Source of the DNA: Pictodentalium vernedei
Lineage: Eukaryota; Mollusca; Scaphopoda; Dentaliida; Dentaliidae
Assembly (NCBI GenBank): GCA_031216915.1
Contig: CM062293.1
Span: 149,552,285-149,616,284, forward strand
Length of the DNA: 64,000 nucleotides
Reading direction: 5' to 3'
Notes under the pieces: model-generated
What the model saw: the letters and a program-made list of their open reading frames with translations, nothing else
The model's database searches: none
Told to the model about the DNA's origin: nothing
Shown here: one piece after another, positions 41,128-53,545 of the stretch
Numbering within the stretch: the first letter of the stretch is position 1
Layout of the letters: every line of letters begins with the position of its first letter
Program-made: the position numbers and the translations under genes

Positions 41128-41735
41128 AGTGGAACCTACTGAACCCTTTACCCAACGTAACGGCCAAAACCGGCCAGCGTTATTCAGAAAAATCGACAAT
41201 TGATATTTTTGTTATTTTTTAATTTTTTGTCACAAAAACATAGGCATAGGTTATGACCCCTCTTTGGAACGAGCTCGTTCCAATGAGGGGTCATAACCCA
41301 TGTTTTTGTGACAAAAAATGAAAAGAATTAGTTATTTAAGAATTTTGATATCTCCTAAATGAACCCGTTATTGCATATCATTTCCAAACACCAAACAATT
41401 TACCCATACCTTCAGAACAAATTTGACCTCGTTATGGCACATATATTGTAGAATAAATTCCTGTTGATTGAATTAAAAATCTTGTAATCCATCGAAGAAT
41501 TACCCTTGACGACTGAATTCTGTATGTAGGTCTCAGTACATTCAATACAGGCATTTCATCTATATTGCTTGACAGAGTTGTGTAAGATCTGTCAAACAAG
41601 ATATGTTATGAAATAAATGCTCAGTTTATCACAAGAAAAGAAATTACGGAACTCCTGTTAATGGATTACTCCTGATAACTGAGTATTTTTCACCGGTAAA
41701 TTGTCTATTCATTTAACAGGGTTACACTATGGTAA
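41128..41735. mobile_element. Pogo-type MITE with a family 1 TTAA MITE nested in it
   Basis: It starts CAGTGGAACC and ends CATTTAACAGGGTTACACTATG, the reversed layout of 4699-5122. Close to the left end, the sequence switches to CCCTTTACCCAACGTAACGGCC (41154 on), a family 1 MITE whose palindrome is GACCCCTCTTTGGAACGAGCTCGTTCC...GAGGGGTC. Its right end is lost near 41345, after which pogo-MITE sequence resumes (GATATCTCCTAAATG). The pogo part also has a decayed GACAGAG..CTGTCAAACAAGATAT palindrome near 41570. Confidence 0.7.
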
Positions 41736-41759
41736 GGTAGAGCAACGGCGAAAGGAGCA

Positions 41760-42160
41760 TGGTTGTGAGGTCATGATTGTGGTAGAAGTACATGTAGGTT
41801 GATGGTATGGTAGTAGTTGAGTAGTAGTAGAAGTAACAGCATCAGACGTTGTTACAGTAGTAGTAGTTGCAGTAGTCTTAGTTGTGTAGCGTTTCCAGCA
41901 GCTAGTTGACAACGGTTTGGTAATGATGGTGGTAGTATTACTAGTGGTAGTGGTGATATTGTTCCTTGAGTGCCCCAAGGTGCCACCTGCAATGCTTTTG
42001 CATTGCAGGTGGCATCTTGATGCATTCAAGGGACGATATAACAGTCGTAGTAGTAGCAACAGCGGCAGTAGTTTGAGTAGTGGTGGTAGCATTAAATGCA
42101 GTAATAGTAGTTGTAGTTCATAAAGATAAGAGAAAGATTAGTAATTGTAGTAGTAGTTAT
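41760..42160. repeat. Imperfect GTA/TAG trinucleotide region with an embedded hairpin
   Basis: Many GTAGTAG-type runs lie on both sides of a 14 bp perfect hairpin (41982-41995 and 42000-42013, TTTT loop: GCCACCTGCAATGC / GCATTGCAGGTGGC). Outer partial pairing extends to 41964-42031 (CCTTGAGTGC / GCATTCAAGG). Reading frames here are low-complexity by-products. Confidence 0.7.
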
Positions 42161-43180
42161 TTGTGTTGGTAGGTGACAGGGGAGGAAGGTGAACGCCTCG
42201 GTGAACGCCGTGAACATGATATAAATCAGTTGCGTGGCGGTAAATTGTAGTAAACAACCGGACTGGATACCGAGGTTCAAAGTTTGATGGTGAAACAGAT
42301 GGTGAAACAGACGGCTTTTGTGACAATGGGGATACAATAAGTAGTTGTATCAGTTACGCCTCATAACCGGTCATCTATGGAGATTATCCATATAGCCGTT
42401 TTGAGGACGTGGAACGATACATCCCTAGAAATCTTCCTCATTTCTTACATGTTCAAACTTATTGAAGAAGAACTGTAACTACGATACCGGAGATGCTAAG
42501 AGTTTCATACAGACGGGAATGGGGTAAGATTTTATTTGGGTATCTCCTCCTATCTTTTCGATCTCACCCGAGGATCCAAGACGATCCAAGAAAGTGAAAT
42601 ACTGGGAAAGATCTACCCGAGTCTCTGTCAGTCGCTACTATGGAAATCTCTGTAATCCAAGACCAGAAACGACTTAGCCAATGCCATTAACCAATAATTG
42701 TTTTCTCTCAATCTCCATGACGTTTGATGGAAATATAAAGCTCGCAGACAAGATGCTTATCATTCATGAATGCCGATAGCGAGGGTTGTTAATTAGGTAT
42801 AGTCTGTTCTATAAAAACACTGCCCTTTGATTACTAAGTGTCAGCATTCAGAGAAGTGACGACTGTTTAGATTTCTGTTACAAGACACTGTGCAAGTCGC
42901 AAACATTGTTGTTCTGTTGTAATTATTAATTAATCAAGCCATATCTGTTATCATTAAATTTTTGTTTATTCTGTTAAATTATTCAACTGCTTTGTTGTAA
43001 TTCCAAATCAGTCAAGCCAAATACCAGTACGCCAATTCCACAGATATATAGAGAAGTCATCACTAGTGTAAATACAAACTTTGTGGATGATCTCGTTGAG
43101 GGTGTTCCAGCCATATACAGTTGTCATTCTCAGCTGTATAGAGCACGTGCCAATACACAAAAACACTTCCTGGTGATAAT
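42161..43180. other. No gene recognised
   Basis: Contains CTATAAAAACACTGCCC at 42810-42826, a TATA-like element, but no recognised transcript follows. Otherwise AT-rich unique sequence. Confidence 0.35.
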
Positions 43181-43182
43181 TT

Positions 43183-43760
43183 TTGAGACCGTGTGAAGAC
43201 AACAGAATGTTGATATTTTCAACAGCGGACAATCTTCGGTATCTGTCTGAAGCAGAAACATTTTATTGCGATGGAACATTCAGCATGTGTCCAAATCTGT
43301 TTAAGCAAATTTACACGGCGCATGCTTTGGTGGAGAATAAAATGTTTCCTTTAATACACAAAAACATGGCCCACAGAGTCTTTTTGGCAGTGATGAAAGC
43401 GTTACATCACTTGTCCGTCGGGCATCAGTTCTCCCTCTGATTCGACCAAGTGACATAGACGATGTGTGGTCAGATACTATGGCCACTGCTGATTTTGACA
43501 ACCCCAACAATCACATAGAGGGGTGGCATGCAAAGCGCGCCAAACTGTACCACCACCATCCAAATATTTATAAATTTATTGATCTAATCAAAACCTAGCA
43601 ATCATACACAGAATCATCCATACTGCAACTCAGGAATGGGGGCAAGGTGCCGCCCAAAATAAAAAGTATAGAGCACTTGAGCACAGGCTGGGGAGAGAGG
43701 AGAAATTGGAGAGCGGCCAGATCGTGTTAGATCAGTATTGTGATACCGTGTCTCATTTTG
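43183..43760 (+). pseudogene. MULE-type transposase remnant
   Basis: The frame from 43183 includes AETFYCDGTFSMCPNLFKQIYTAHALVENKMFPL, the start of a MULE transposase catalytic domain (the DGTF Asp and the FKQIYT..A motif). A later frame (about 43436-43690) has RPSDIDDVWSDTMATADFDN joined directly to PNNHIEGWHAKR and HHHPNIYKFIDLIK. These normally lie tens of residues apart (NNHIEGWH in the C-terminal part), so an internal deletion is likely. A stop (TAG) follows IDLIKT. Frameshifts and stops make it non-functional. Confidence 0.65.
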
Positions 43761-44214
43761 TAGGATTGTAAATATGAAATGTAAAAATGTCCAAAATTGT
43801 TCGTTAAAAATATGGATGTTCATATGTTGTTTGTTAAAAAAAATTCTTAGAAAATATCTATTTGTTAATTGATCTCGTCTTCATTTGATGAGAAATAATT
43901 TGTCCAAAATATAGATACAGGACATAGCTAGTTAAACCGATTATCACACCTTCACAGGTCCCTGTTGGAGAACAATTGATGTCGGCATTCCGGGAAGTCC
44001 CCGGAATACAAACATGCGTAACAGGGGAAAGGCGACAGTTATCATTCTCAGAAAGGAAGATAATTCTACACTATCAAGGAGAGAGAATTACCATTAAAAC
44101 ACACATGGAGTGGAGTCTCCACTCAAAAAGCACTTGTTTTCAAAAGAAACAAAACAACTAAGCAAAAAAAACACAATTGGAGTTTTAGCCAATCAACGTG
44201 CTTGTGCAGACTAA
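43761..44214. other. No gene seen
   Basis: AT-rich. At 44105-44125 'ATGGAGTGGAGTCTCCACTC' is a small palindrome related to text near 3885-3895 and 4030. Confidence 0.4.
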
Positions 44215-44442
44215 GGTTTAATCCCGGGAACTGGAGTTTCCCGGTTCTGAAAGTTAGTCATGATTCCCGAGTAATTCATAGACCACAGCCGGGAATCGAA
44301 GGTTGCGTTACGATTCTGAAAGATGAACACCATACCGACGAATCAAATGTTGTGTTGCGTGGCCTTCGATTCCAGGTTCTACTCTACACATTTCTGGGAC
44401 AGACTTTCTGAACCGGGAAATTCCCGTTTCTGTTATTAAACC
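44215..44442. mobile_element. 228 bp MITE with 40 bp imperfect terminal inverted repeats
   Basis: 44215-44254 (GGTTTAATCCCGGGAACTGG, ...TTTCCCGGTTCTGAAAGT) pairs with 44403-44442 (ACTTTCTGAACCGGGAAA, ...TATTAAACC). A partial third copy of the end is at 44563-44606. No target duplication identified; superfamily unknown. Confidence 0.65.
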
Positions 44443-44692
44443 CCAGCTCTAATACGAAGTTGCTCCAGGAAGAAAATGATATCAGTCGCAGTCTAAAAAC
44501 ACAATAAGCAAAATTTGATCACTTGTTCTGGTTTATGAAGTTGTCGTGTATCTGGGTTGACTTTCAGAACCGGGGTGTGTGAAATTCCCGTTCTTGAGAT
44601 TAAACCATAGATAAGACCCGATAGTCATTGACTGAAACTTGGCTTGAGCGTCTCATACTTTTCTTCACGAAATATGGAATTTAGTATCCATG

Positions 44693-44789
44693 GTAAGTTA
44701 ATCAATGTGGTTATTTTAGTGACAGTCTACCCCTGAAATAAACACATAGATTAACTTACCCTGAATAAGTAAGTTAATCAATGTGGTTA
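44693..44789. repeat. 21 bp direct repeat and matching inverted copy
   Basis: GTAAGTTAATCAATGTGGTTA occurs exactly at 44693-44713 and 44769-44789. Between them, CACATAGATTAACTTAC (44743-44759) is the near-complement, giving a hairpin over 44693-44759. Confidence 0.75.
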
Positions 44790-44799
44790 AGGGCTGTTT

Positions 44800-47700
44800 G
44801 GCTAAAGGGGGATATAGGTCTTCGTAGGACTCTGGTGGTTTATACTGTTTCAGTTTTTGTAGCTTCATGACTACGGGGATGAACAAAGAATTTGAAAAAA
44901 GAGTACAGTTTGGAGTAGCCGAACTAGCAATCAAATAGGCATATGAAGCAAAAAGCTATCACTTTTTCCTTAGCGAGAGAACTTCGGGAGAATAATTGAT
45001 TATGATACTGTGCTTTGAAGTCAGATTGGTTGTCACCCGTTTAGTAATAGACAAAGACAGGTTAAATGCGGTTGCGTGAAGTTCACACTATATAATCGAA
45101 CCGTGCCCTTTCAGTACAAACAGCATCCCCTCGGTACACATCTGGTGTTTTCCGACCGAAGATAGAGGCTTCCTCTTCTAATTAATTAACCAAAAAGTCG
45201 AAATAGAAAGGTATGCATCAACAGATTTGCATTTGTCAGTTTGAGGGATAACCCCGCGAGTTTCAGTTCGCCTGATAGTCGAGGTACTGATTTTAAAGCC
45301 GAAAAACAACGTGTACAAATTAGGAGGGGTGGGACGAATTTCCGCCTTAATGACAATCTGATGGGCTTTTACTTAATTTGTGAGCGCAAATTGTTAAACG
45401 TTTGTTTATAATATGGAAGCATAATATGTCAGGAACAAAAACAAATAGCAAGGGGTACCCTAATTAGTTTAAAAATACGCAAAGTGCCAACAAGATAGGA
45501 GATGGTACACGACAAAAAAGACACAGCCAGCAATAACGAGGCTTCTTTTCTTGTGCACCATTTACTTTCGTCCGAATTTGGCTTATTTTCAAATTATTTA
45601 CGGCACCACTTACTATTAGTGTTTTTTGCGGATGTAGTCTGTTCCCATTATATCAACGAACGGCCACATTTCATGCCCTACAAACTGGGAAAAGGCCACC
45701 AGATTTTCTATAAGACGGTAATGCGACCCCCCCCCCCCCCCCCCCCCCCCGAGTGTGTGCACGCAATTTTTATGTCTAAAACCCGAGCAATCTAGCTGCC
45801 AGACAAAATGCTCTTCAGGGAATAATATCTCTAAACGGTAAAAACAAAACTGTTGATCCACACCCAGGGCTTCCTTTTGAAGGAATTAATGTGAAACAAC
45901 AGCCGTTGCCCTCTTCGAAAACGCCAATTTACACCAAGGGGACGATTTACATGACAGAGAAGACGCGACTCAATTTCACAGTGAAGTTTCAGGTTATCTG
46001 TCTAGTTTGGAGTCTTTTAACGTGAAACCGTTTCTGAGAGTCTCGTATACAGCGAAACACTTACCATTAAACCGGCGATAGTTAATAAATAATTTCCCCG
46101 ACGAACGCTACCGATTTCTAAGGAACGTTTCTAGGATCAAAACTTGAATATCTTCGTATTGTGTCTGTAGGAGGGGGTGGTCGTCGAAGGGATGTGACGA
46201 GAGCTGCAGGACTGGGAAGGATAAAAGTAAAATGTGGAGTTTGAAGATATGACCATCAAATGCATAAAATTACCTAACATTAAATTCTAGTTTAAGTCCA
46301 AAAGATTAGAGACGATTGCTTACATCCACCTTCGCAACTTTTATGTGAGAGGTAATTTCACCGTTAGCACTAAGGATGCGTTTCCGCCAATTTCAATTGT
46401 AACCTGAAGGTGTGACATTTATTCCCTTTCGGAAAGCAGTAGGCAACTGAAATCTTAGATTCGATTATTTACTGGTGCCCACATCCTGAATAGTGTGACA
46501 TGAGAGACCCCACCAGTTCCACTGAACCAGAAGTTTTTGGTGAATCGCACGAAATGACACCATTGCATTTTTGCGATGAACTAAATCCATGCAAATCTAT
46601 GAATTCTATAAGCCAGCATGTAATATTGCATTCATCTCATATCCATTTTAACTTATATAACATCGTGTCAAACACCTTTATACTATTTCAGATAACTTAG
46701 AAATACTTCTATCATAGAAACATGGCACGAAGAAAAATATTACAACACCCGAGAATAAGCGTTTTTGAGGAGCTGAAAAGGACGGCTCTGCAATATGGAA
46801 AACAATTGCAGACCACCTGACCCAACAACCTATTTTTGATGAGATGACATGACGTATGGCTTCTAAGAAACAATTCATAATCTCTAAATTCACAAACGCT
46901 CTGGATTTTCACGGATCAGAATCATTTTACGGGTAAGATGTTAAATGTTGACAGCAATATAGGCCTAACAGATTCGGGAGCACGAGGAGCTGCGGCCCAG
47001 GTGACGTGTTAACAGTGCACCGGAAAGACGTCGTCTTTTCGATTTACCTCCCCTCGACCGCGATTAACATCATCGATCACAGAAACGGTTAATTGTGTTG
47101 ACTTATGGCCAACTGATTTAAAACAATATTCTGTTATTTAATAATGCCACATTTTGGAGCACTCATCACACGGATCTATGTAAAGGAAAAAAAAGACTTC
47201 CTGAGCACATGGTATCTAACCATATTCCACCGAAACATATTTTGACATGAACACAATGCCAAAACTGCAAAAGGTTTTTCCTTCAGGTGTTTTTCCAAGA
47301 TACACAAAATGTCTTCCATCGCAGAGAAATTTGTTTTCTAGATTTGAGCTAAAAAATATTCACACCGTGTCCAGTTCTGGGTTTAACCTACTGAGCGATC
47401 CCGTGGTTTCTTGTGTATTGTTCTTTTTTGGATTTACAAGTTACATGACACTTTTCCTGAAAAATGAGAGGCTTTTATGGATAGCTCATAGGACAAATTC
47501 TTAAAAATGGCCGATTATAAAGAAAAAAAAAAAAATATTCAGGATCATTGGGATTTTATCTATTATGTCGGTACGCTGGCAAACTGTTCGACGCAGAAGC
47601 TTCGGCCTAATAGAGTGGGATAAAAAACTTTGAATTTCTAATATTTGGGTTTAATATTGTTTATTTGATCCCATCCCCACACAATTGCTCAATTCCCACT

Positions 47701-48049
47701 CCCAGTTCGAGACAAATGTGTTTGGGTTTCCGAAATAATAAGCCACGCAGCAAAATAAACAATTACAATTCTTTAATTTTGATTAAACACAAAAATCATA
47801 TAAAGCAAAGAACAACAAATCTTAATGCGTGTGTTTGTACCTGTTTTGCACTCCGCCTGCCTTGTGTCTGAACGCCAAACTAATTTGGGAGGAACTGTAG
47901 TTGGGTATGTCAGAAGCTTTGTCAGTATTAATACTTTTAATGCAATGGTTAACCAATATGTTTATAAAAAAAAAATCTAGGTAACCGATCAACAGGTTAA
48001 CCGTTGTCAAATGAGGCAACCTGCTGGAAGTGGAAGGTTTATCAAAATC
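44800..48049. other. Long stretch without recognised gene; C24 tract
   Basis: AT-rich. Twenty-four C at 45727-45750. Short frames (e.g. 45502-45795 and 46500-46700) have no domain I recognise and no splice context. A TTAAAAACTTTG-rich stretch around 47520-47640 is plain. Confidence 0.4.
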
Positions 48050-48860
48050 TTGTTATTTCGAGGCCTGTGTGCGGAGATTTTCTCAAATGTTTATGTGTCA
48101 ATTCCTTTGAAACTTGGTGTGAATGTTTACTACCATGGAAACCTCTGCACCTGCGAGTATAGTTTCGGTTAGAATTATTTTGTCAGAGTTATTGCCCTTC
48201 TTATCTTAGAATGTCTGAATTTTTTTCCGGAAATTTTCTCAGATGTTTATGGGTTGATTCCTTAGAAACTTGGTATGGATATTTACTACCATGGGATCCT
48301 GTGCACCTGCGATTATAGTTTGGATCGGACTTTTGTTGCCTGAGTTATGCCCCTTTTTGTCTTAGAATGCCTGAATTGCCTAGAATTTTGTCCGGAACTT
48401 TTCTCAGATGATTATGGATCGATTTTGTTGAAACTTGTTAAGCTTGTTCAGTACCATGGGAGCTTGTGCACCTGCGATTATAGTTTTGATTGGACTTTTG
48501 TCCCCAGAGTTATGCCCCTTTTCATCATAAAATGTCTGGATTTTGTCCAGAGATTTTCTCAAATGTTGATATGGGTTGATTTCGTTGAAACTTGGAATAG
48601 ATGTTCACTACATTGGGAACCTGTGCTCCGGCGATTATAGTTTCGGTTGGACTTTTCTTCCCAGAGCTATGCCCCTTTTCGTTTTATAATGCATGAAAGA
48701 ATTTTGTGGTGTTTATCGGTCGATTCCTTTGAAACTTGGTATGACTGTTCATCACCATGGGAACCTGTGCACCTGCAATTATAGTTTAGCTCAGACTCTT
48801 TGTACCAGGGTTGTGCTACTTTTCGTCTTAGAATAATCATAACGGCGGAGGGGGGTTATA
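48050..48860. repeat. Tandem array of about five ~155 bp units
   Basis: 'GAAACTTGGTATG' or variants recur near 48109, 48265, 48428, 48587 and 48730. Each is followed by 'TACCATGGGAACCTGTGCACCTGCGATTATAGTTT' and 'GAGTTATGCCCCTTTT'. It ends near a CACCCCTCTTGTTAC (48885-48899), like the CTTGTTT ends of the pearl-like repeats. Confidence 0.75.
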
Positions 48861-48926
48861 GACATGCCCTTCTGGGACAGTCACCCCTCTTGTTACAAAT
48901 GAAATGCATAGGCCTATCTTTTTATC

Positions 48927-49018
48927 GGAGTATGAATGTGGATGGGTTTGCTAAGTTTTGTATGAAGAGCAACGCTCTTCATACAAAACTTAACACATCC
49001 ATCCCACCTTCATACTCG
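48927..49018. repeat. Inverted repeat with 19 bp perfect core, AAC loop
   Basis: Core arms 48952-48970 and 48974-48992 are exact (TAAGTTTTGTATGAAGAGC / GCTCTTCATACAAAACTTA). Outer arms (GAGTATGAATGTGGATGGGTT and AACACATCCATCCCACCTTCATACTC region) pair with interruptions. Confidence 0.8.
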
Positions 49019-49423
49019 AACAAAGCGATAGATAATTTATTTCCAATTCTTATTTAACTTGATTCGTGTAATAATAGTTCATCCCATAATTACATTCAAA
49101 ACTTCAAGACTGCTCACTCCTCTGGAGTTTGCATGCTACCGTTTATGCTTCAACTGGTGAGAGTAATAATAAAATTAAACAGAAATGAAATTCAAGAACG
49201 AACACCATAAGTTACCGTTTTATTCAACATCAGATCATTAATATTCAATATGTTGTCAGTATTAGCTGCCTTATAATGTGAAAGGCTGGACAGTCCTCAA
49301 ACGTTATCACACAGAAATATATAAAATTGAAGAAAACATTTCTGATGGCGTCAGAGTGACAGACGCAAACAGAAATATTCGCATTACCATTTATTCTGAT
49401 GAATATGTTAGTCTCTACCGGAG

Positions 49424-49780
49424 AATGGGGTGCGGTAAGTCAGTTAGTAGAGGTGCACGCTGCTGCGAGCCGAGAGGTCCTCGGTTCGATTCCCACCTGC
49501 GGCAATCGCGTTGTGTCCTTGGGCAAGGCACGTTATCACGTTGCCTACATGAAGCAAGATGACGCCGTGTACTAAGGCTTACTGCATGTCGATGGCGCAC
49601 GTCTTCAACCGCTGTAACCCTGCTTGAGCGGTGCTTGGACAGATTTAGAATGTTGAGGAGCTGGCAGTAGCTCGTCAATGCGCGGTGGTTCTCTCCGGGT
49701 ACTCCACACGTGAAATTGCCACGGTTACGATTAGATACGATGTGATCTTAAACACCAATAAATAAATAAATGAATAAATA
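49424..49780 (+). mobile_element. tRNA-derived SINE
   Basis: TCAGTTAGTAGAGGTGCACGC, B-box GGTTCGATTCCC, GTTGTGTCCTTGGGCAAGGCAC, GGTGGTTCTCTCCGGGTACTCC and the tail CACCAATAAATAAATAAATG. Same family as 32212-32576. Confidence 0.8.
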
Positions 49781-49974
49781 AATAAAACAGGCAGTTACCT
49801 TTGCCATCATGAATTTATTTTCTTTTCGGCTTATTGTTGAGAATCTCCCACCGCAACCCTTCCACCCCACCCTCCCACCCTCAAGGAATTGTTCAGGGGA
49901 TTGTGATGAGTTCACTGAACTCCCTGGAATATTTTCGCTGCCCATTATTTATTTATTGTTGGGGTCACTTTGTG

Positions 49975-50092
49975 GTTTAAAGACACTTTCGACCTTGTGT
50001 CCGACAGCTTTACGGGTGGAGGAAGCCGAAGACACGGAGGTAATGACCGAACTCCAACGTTCTAACTCCTCACAGGGTTAGCATTGGTTCAA
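49975..50092 (-). mobile_element. SINE 3' fragment
   Basis: On the - strand it is the part from TTGAACCAATGCTAACC to ACAAAGTGACCC. It matches 60672-60845 (AAAGACACTTTCGAC, TTTACGGGTGGAGGAAGCCG, CTAACTCC.CACAGGGTTAGCA). Confidence 0.7.
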
Positions 50093-50638
50093 GGTAAATT
50101 ACATTTGGGTTTAAATAGATCGCTAAATACCAAAAATACCTATACACATATTTCATCTGTCGGAAATGAACACTAGGTGAAGGGATGGTGAAACGAGGAC
50201 ATCGGATGTTTCTAGCTCGTAGAGCAAAGCTGACAGTGTTTTCCAAAGAAAAGAGAGGGAGTTTCAGATAGAGTATCGTGGTAACAGTTCCTGGTTTGGG
50301 TTTGGAGATACAACAATCCAACCCCTCCTTCTCCCAAAACAAGAAGTTTAAAACAGAACGCAACTGCTGCAACCACTCTCCCCAGTGACATAACACTACC
50401 CCACGCAGTCTGTAAACACATAAATATTCGTACAGATGCATGCGCGCAGCCCTGAAAGGACAGTTTAGCCTCTGGGCTCATGCCTCGAAATTAGGTAGGC
50501 CTAAGTAATTTGACGAGACCACTCTTGCACAAATCAGGATTTTTGAACTTTGTTTCCTGGTGTTAGACACCGGAAACATTGCCAATTATTATACCTCATC
50601 TACAAATGTTATGATAATCCCCCATATAAGCCCATTAA

Positions 50639-50855
50639 CCCTTTACCTAAACTGAAAAGCAGACGACACTTGCAAAAATAATTCTTGAATAACTAATTTT
50701 TTTCATTTTTTGTCTCAAAAACATAGGTTATGACCCCTCCAACGAGGGGTCATAACCTATGTTTTTGAGACAAAAAATGAAAAAAATAATGAAAATTAAT
50801 TGGCGATTTTTGAGAATAGCGCTGGCCGGTTTTGGCCGTTACGTTAGGTAAAGGG
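50639..50855 (-). mobile_element. TTAA-flanked MITE family 1, complete
   Basis: TTAA at 50635-50638 and 50856-50859. Left end CCCTTTACCTAAACTGAAAAGC, right end GGCCGTTACGTTAGGTAAAGGG. The central palindrome has lost its middle: GACCCCT-CCAACG-AGGGGTC. The orientation is opposite to 53546-53780. Confidence 0.88.
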
Positions 50856-50859
50856 TTAA

Positions 50860-52380
50860 ACATTTCACAATGTTCCATCCCAGCGAATAATGCCGGTCAA
50901 TATTTTTTGCATTATTTCAAGCTTCAGTCGAAGATTCCCGACAACATCAGCGGAGGCACCCGAAGTATTGTTGCAGGTGTTCGTGATGACGTATTACTTG
51001 ACCAAACGACCTCCGCGTTGTGAAATAATGTAAACAAACAAAATGTTTAGCGGAATTTGCGGCCTCAGTTTATGAACTCTACGGTAACTGTGAACATTTA
51101 TGGTGGGCCAGTGAGGATGCCAGAACAACAATCTTCTGTAAGACTGCAACAAGTTGTGCTAAAACTTGAATTCAATTCAAAATCATTTGCTGTGAGGACA
51201 TTCGGTTGAAAAGCTTATTTACTGTGTTCTGTATAAAATTTAAAAAAAAATAATGTCTGAGCTTTAGGGTAACAATGTGGCTTGTCTTCCCTTGGGACCA
51301 TTATCTTCCTTGGCTAACGCATCGGGAGAATATGGTCCCTCGGGGAGACAATCCACATTGTTAACCCCAAGCCCAGTAATTATTTTTATATTATTTGATT
51401 GCGATATCTTGTAGCCAAATTTAGCCACGATAATCCCTATGTTTCCGATCCTTGGCTATAGGGTCTGAAATCAACAAGACGGGCAGTTTGTCGGCTCACA
51501 AAAAAAACTCACATCGCTGGCCGCGACTTCACACTCTAATCACATCCACCTTATAAGCACCCCCAGCCTTCATCCAAATACATTCAATATCAGCTGTAAT
51601 TGTGATGAAATTGACATCAATATATTTCCACACATCTTATCCCCCAATGTATACCCCGTCCAAATAGATTCGAAATCGACTGTATTCATGATGTAATCTC
51701 TATGTATCATACTACCCATGTTCACCCCATCCACTCCATTTAATTGTTGGGCAATCAATACACATCCAAATACATCCGAAATGAACTGTATTTGTGAGGA
51801 AATTGACACACACCATACCAGCTCATCACTATAACCAAACCCGTGTTACTGGATGGTGCAGATGGTCAAATGTGTATTGTCTATTTTATTAAACATGGAA
51901 TGCATGTATTTGTGAAAGTGTAAAACCCTTTTCTGGTTACATATGAACCGCACTGTTTTTTCACTTCCCATCAACATATAAACTGGCACTATACTCTTGC
52001 TGACACGAACACGACTGCGGACAGAAATGGGGCCTACCTGCAATTCGATACAATTTTTTCAAACTTAACTCTAACAGTGGTAAGAGCGGCGACCCAAATA
52101 CCTCACATCAAATCGCAGTATAGGGACCTAAGTATCACGACCCAATTTTTATTTAACAAGGACTAGATTCCTTGTTAAAATCCACCTATTCGAATTCGAA
52201 GTCGAATGTTACAGCAGGCCTGCACAACATGCATCCCAACCTTAACTAAACAACTAGAATTTCTTGTTTTGATTGCATATCCCGATAAAACCACTGACCC
52301 ATATTTGGATTGCTTGACCAATGAGTGCAGCACTGATTCCTATCTAACCAAGTTGTGTTATCTTACTGACAAGAATGAAC
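50860..52380. other. No gene recognised
   Basis: A short diverged tandem repeat lies near 51560-51800 (two blocks of 'TCATCCAAATACATTC...GAAATTGACA'). A small palindrome TTTAACAAGG..CCTTGTTAAA is at 52151-52180. No coding support. Confidence 0.4.
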
Positions 52381-52393
52381 ACGCCAGTGTACG

Positions 52394-52690
52394 TTAACCC
52401 TTTATCTCATGAATCGACCATAGCTCCAAAACTGCCGTGCAAAGTTCGTTATTTTTCCATTCTTTTCCCCGGCCCTTGGCTTGTAACTACTCATTGGACC
52501 CCGATTGTGTTATTTTACTGACCAGAATGAACACACTAGGGTGCGTTAATCCTTTATCTTACGAATCGGCCAAAGCTACAAAACAGCCGTGCAAATTTGG
52601 TTATTTTTTCATTCTTTTTCCTCGCCCTTGGCTTGTGACCACTCACTGGAGCGAGCATGTCGGGCCCGTCTTAACGAATGACCATAGTCT
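52394..52690. repeat. Duplicated MITE-like fragments (TTAACCCTTTATCTC)
   Basis: Two colinear copies, about 52380-52530 and 52531-52680, share GAATGAACAC..TAG.GTGCGTTAA, CCTTTATCT, CAAAAC.GCCGTGCAAA and CTTGGCTTGT.ACTACTC-type text. TTAA-CCCTTTA starts suggest a relative of family 1. Confidence 0.55.
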
Positions 52691-53163
52691 GTTGTTTGGG
52701 GGAAATTTCCTGATTTATCGGAAAAAATAGATAATTCTGCTTACAATGGGTAAGGGACTAGACGGTCCTTGGATACAAGATTCGAGTAGGCTGAATGAGG
52801 CGCTTATGTTGCTTGGAGCAGAGTAGATCAAGTGGCGGCTAATTTAGTTGACCAAACTTATATGCTTAAAAGTAGAATGTTAGTAGAGCAGTCTCCCACA
52901 CCCCATTTGGACTGTGCATATCTGTGTGTATTGTTGAATAATAATGATAATAAAAACCCTGTTGCACTCCCGCTAACCTCAACATCCAAGGCCATTTGTC
53001 GAGAATTCAGTCCACTTTAAAAATGGAAACTTTATATATATTTTTTGTATATATATACATTCAGTTTGTTATATCCTCTATATTTCATATTTTCAACACT
53101 GCAAACGAAAACGATCGAGTTGGATGGGTTTATTATAATTACCTTTATGATTCAGAAATTTAA

Positions 53164-53362
53164 CCCTTTACCCAACGTAACAGCTAAAACCGACCAGCAC
53201 TATTCTCAAAAATCGCCAATTAATTTTCATTATTTTTTCATTTTTTGTCTCAAAAGCATAGGTTATGACCCCTCGTTGGAACGAGCCCGCCGAGCTCGTT
53301 CCAATCAGTTATTCAAGAATTTGTTTTGCAAGTGTCGTCTGCTTTTCATGTTAGGTAAAGGG
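53164..53362 (+). mobile_element. TTAA-flanked MITE family 1, right arm partly deleted
   Basis: TTAA at 53160-53163 and 53363-53366. The left half is complete; the palindrome reads GACCCCTCGTTGGAACGAGC...GAGCTCGTTCCAA, then jumps to CAGTTATTCAAG, so about 50 bases of the right arm are missing. Confidence 0.85.
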
Positions 53363-53545
53363 TTAATGTAATGTGCGTCTGCAAAATAGGAAAAACAGGA
53401 CGAAATTACTTTATCTAAACTCTTCTCTAATAATCCAGTTCTGTCTCCAACCCTTGCGACTTGGTAGTAATTATAGACATAATGGCGGGTAGTGTAAAAT
53501 TAGACGAGATCCAGTCACATCCAGAATATGACCTGGTAGAATTAA

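Noticed and set aside
41727-42092. Thr-rich 121-codon ORF on the - strand
   Set aside because: It is the translation of the GTA/TAC trinucleotide repeats.
42810-42826. TATA-like CTATAAAAACACTG as a promoter or LTR signal
   Set aside because: No paired LTR, primer binding site or downstream coding was found.
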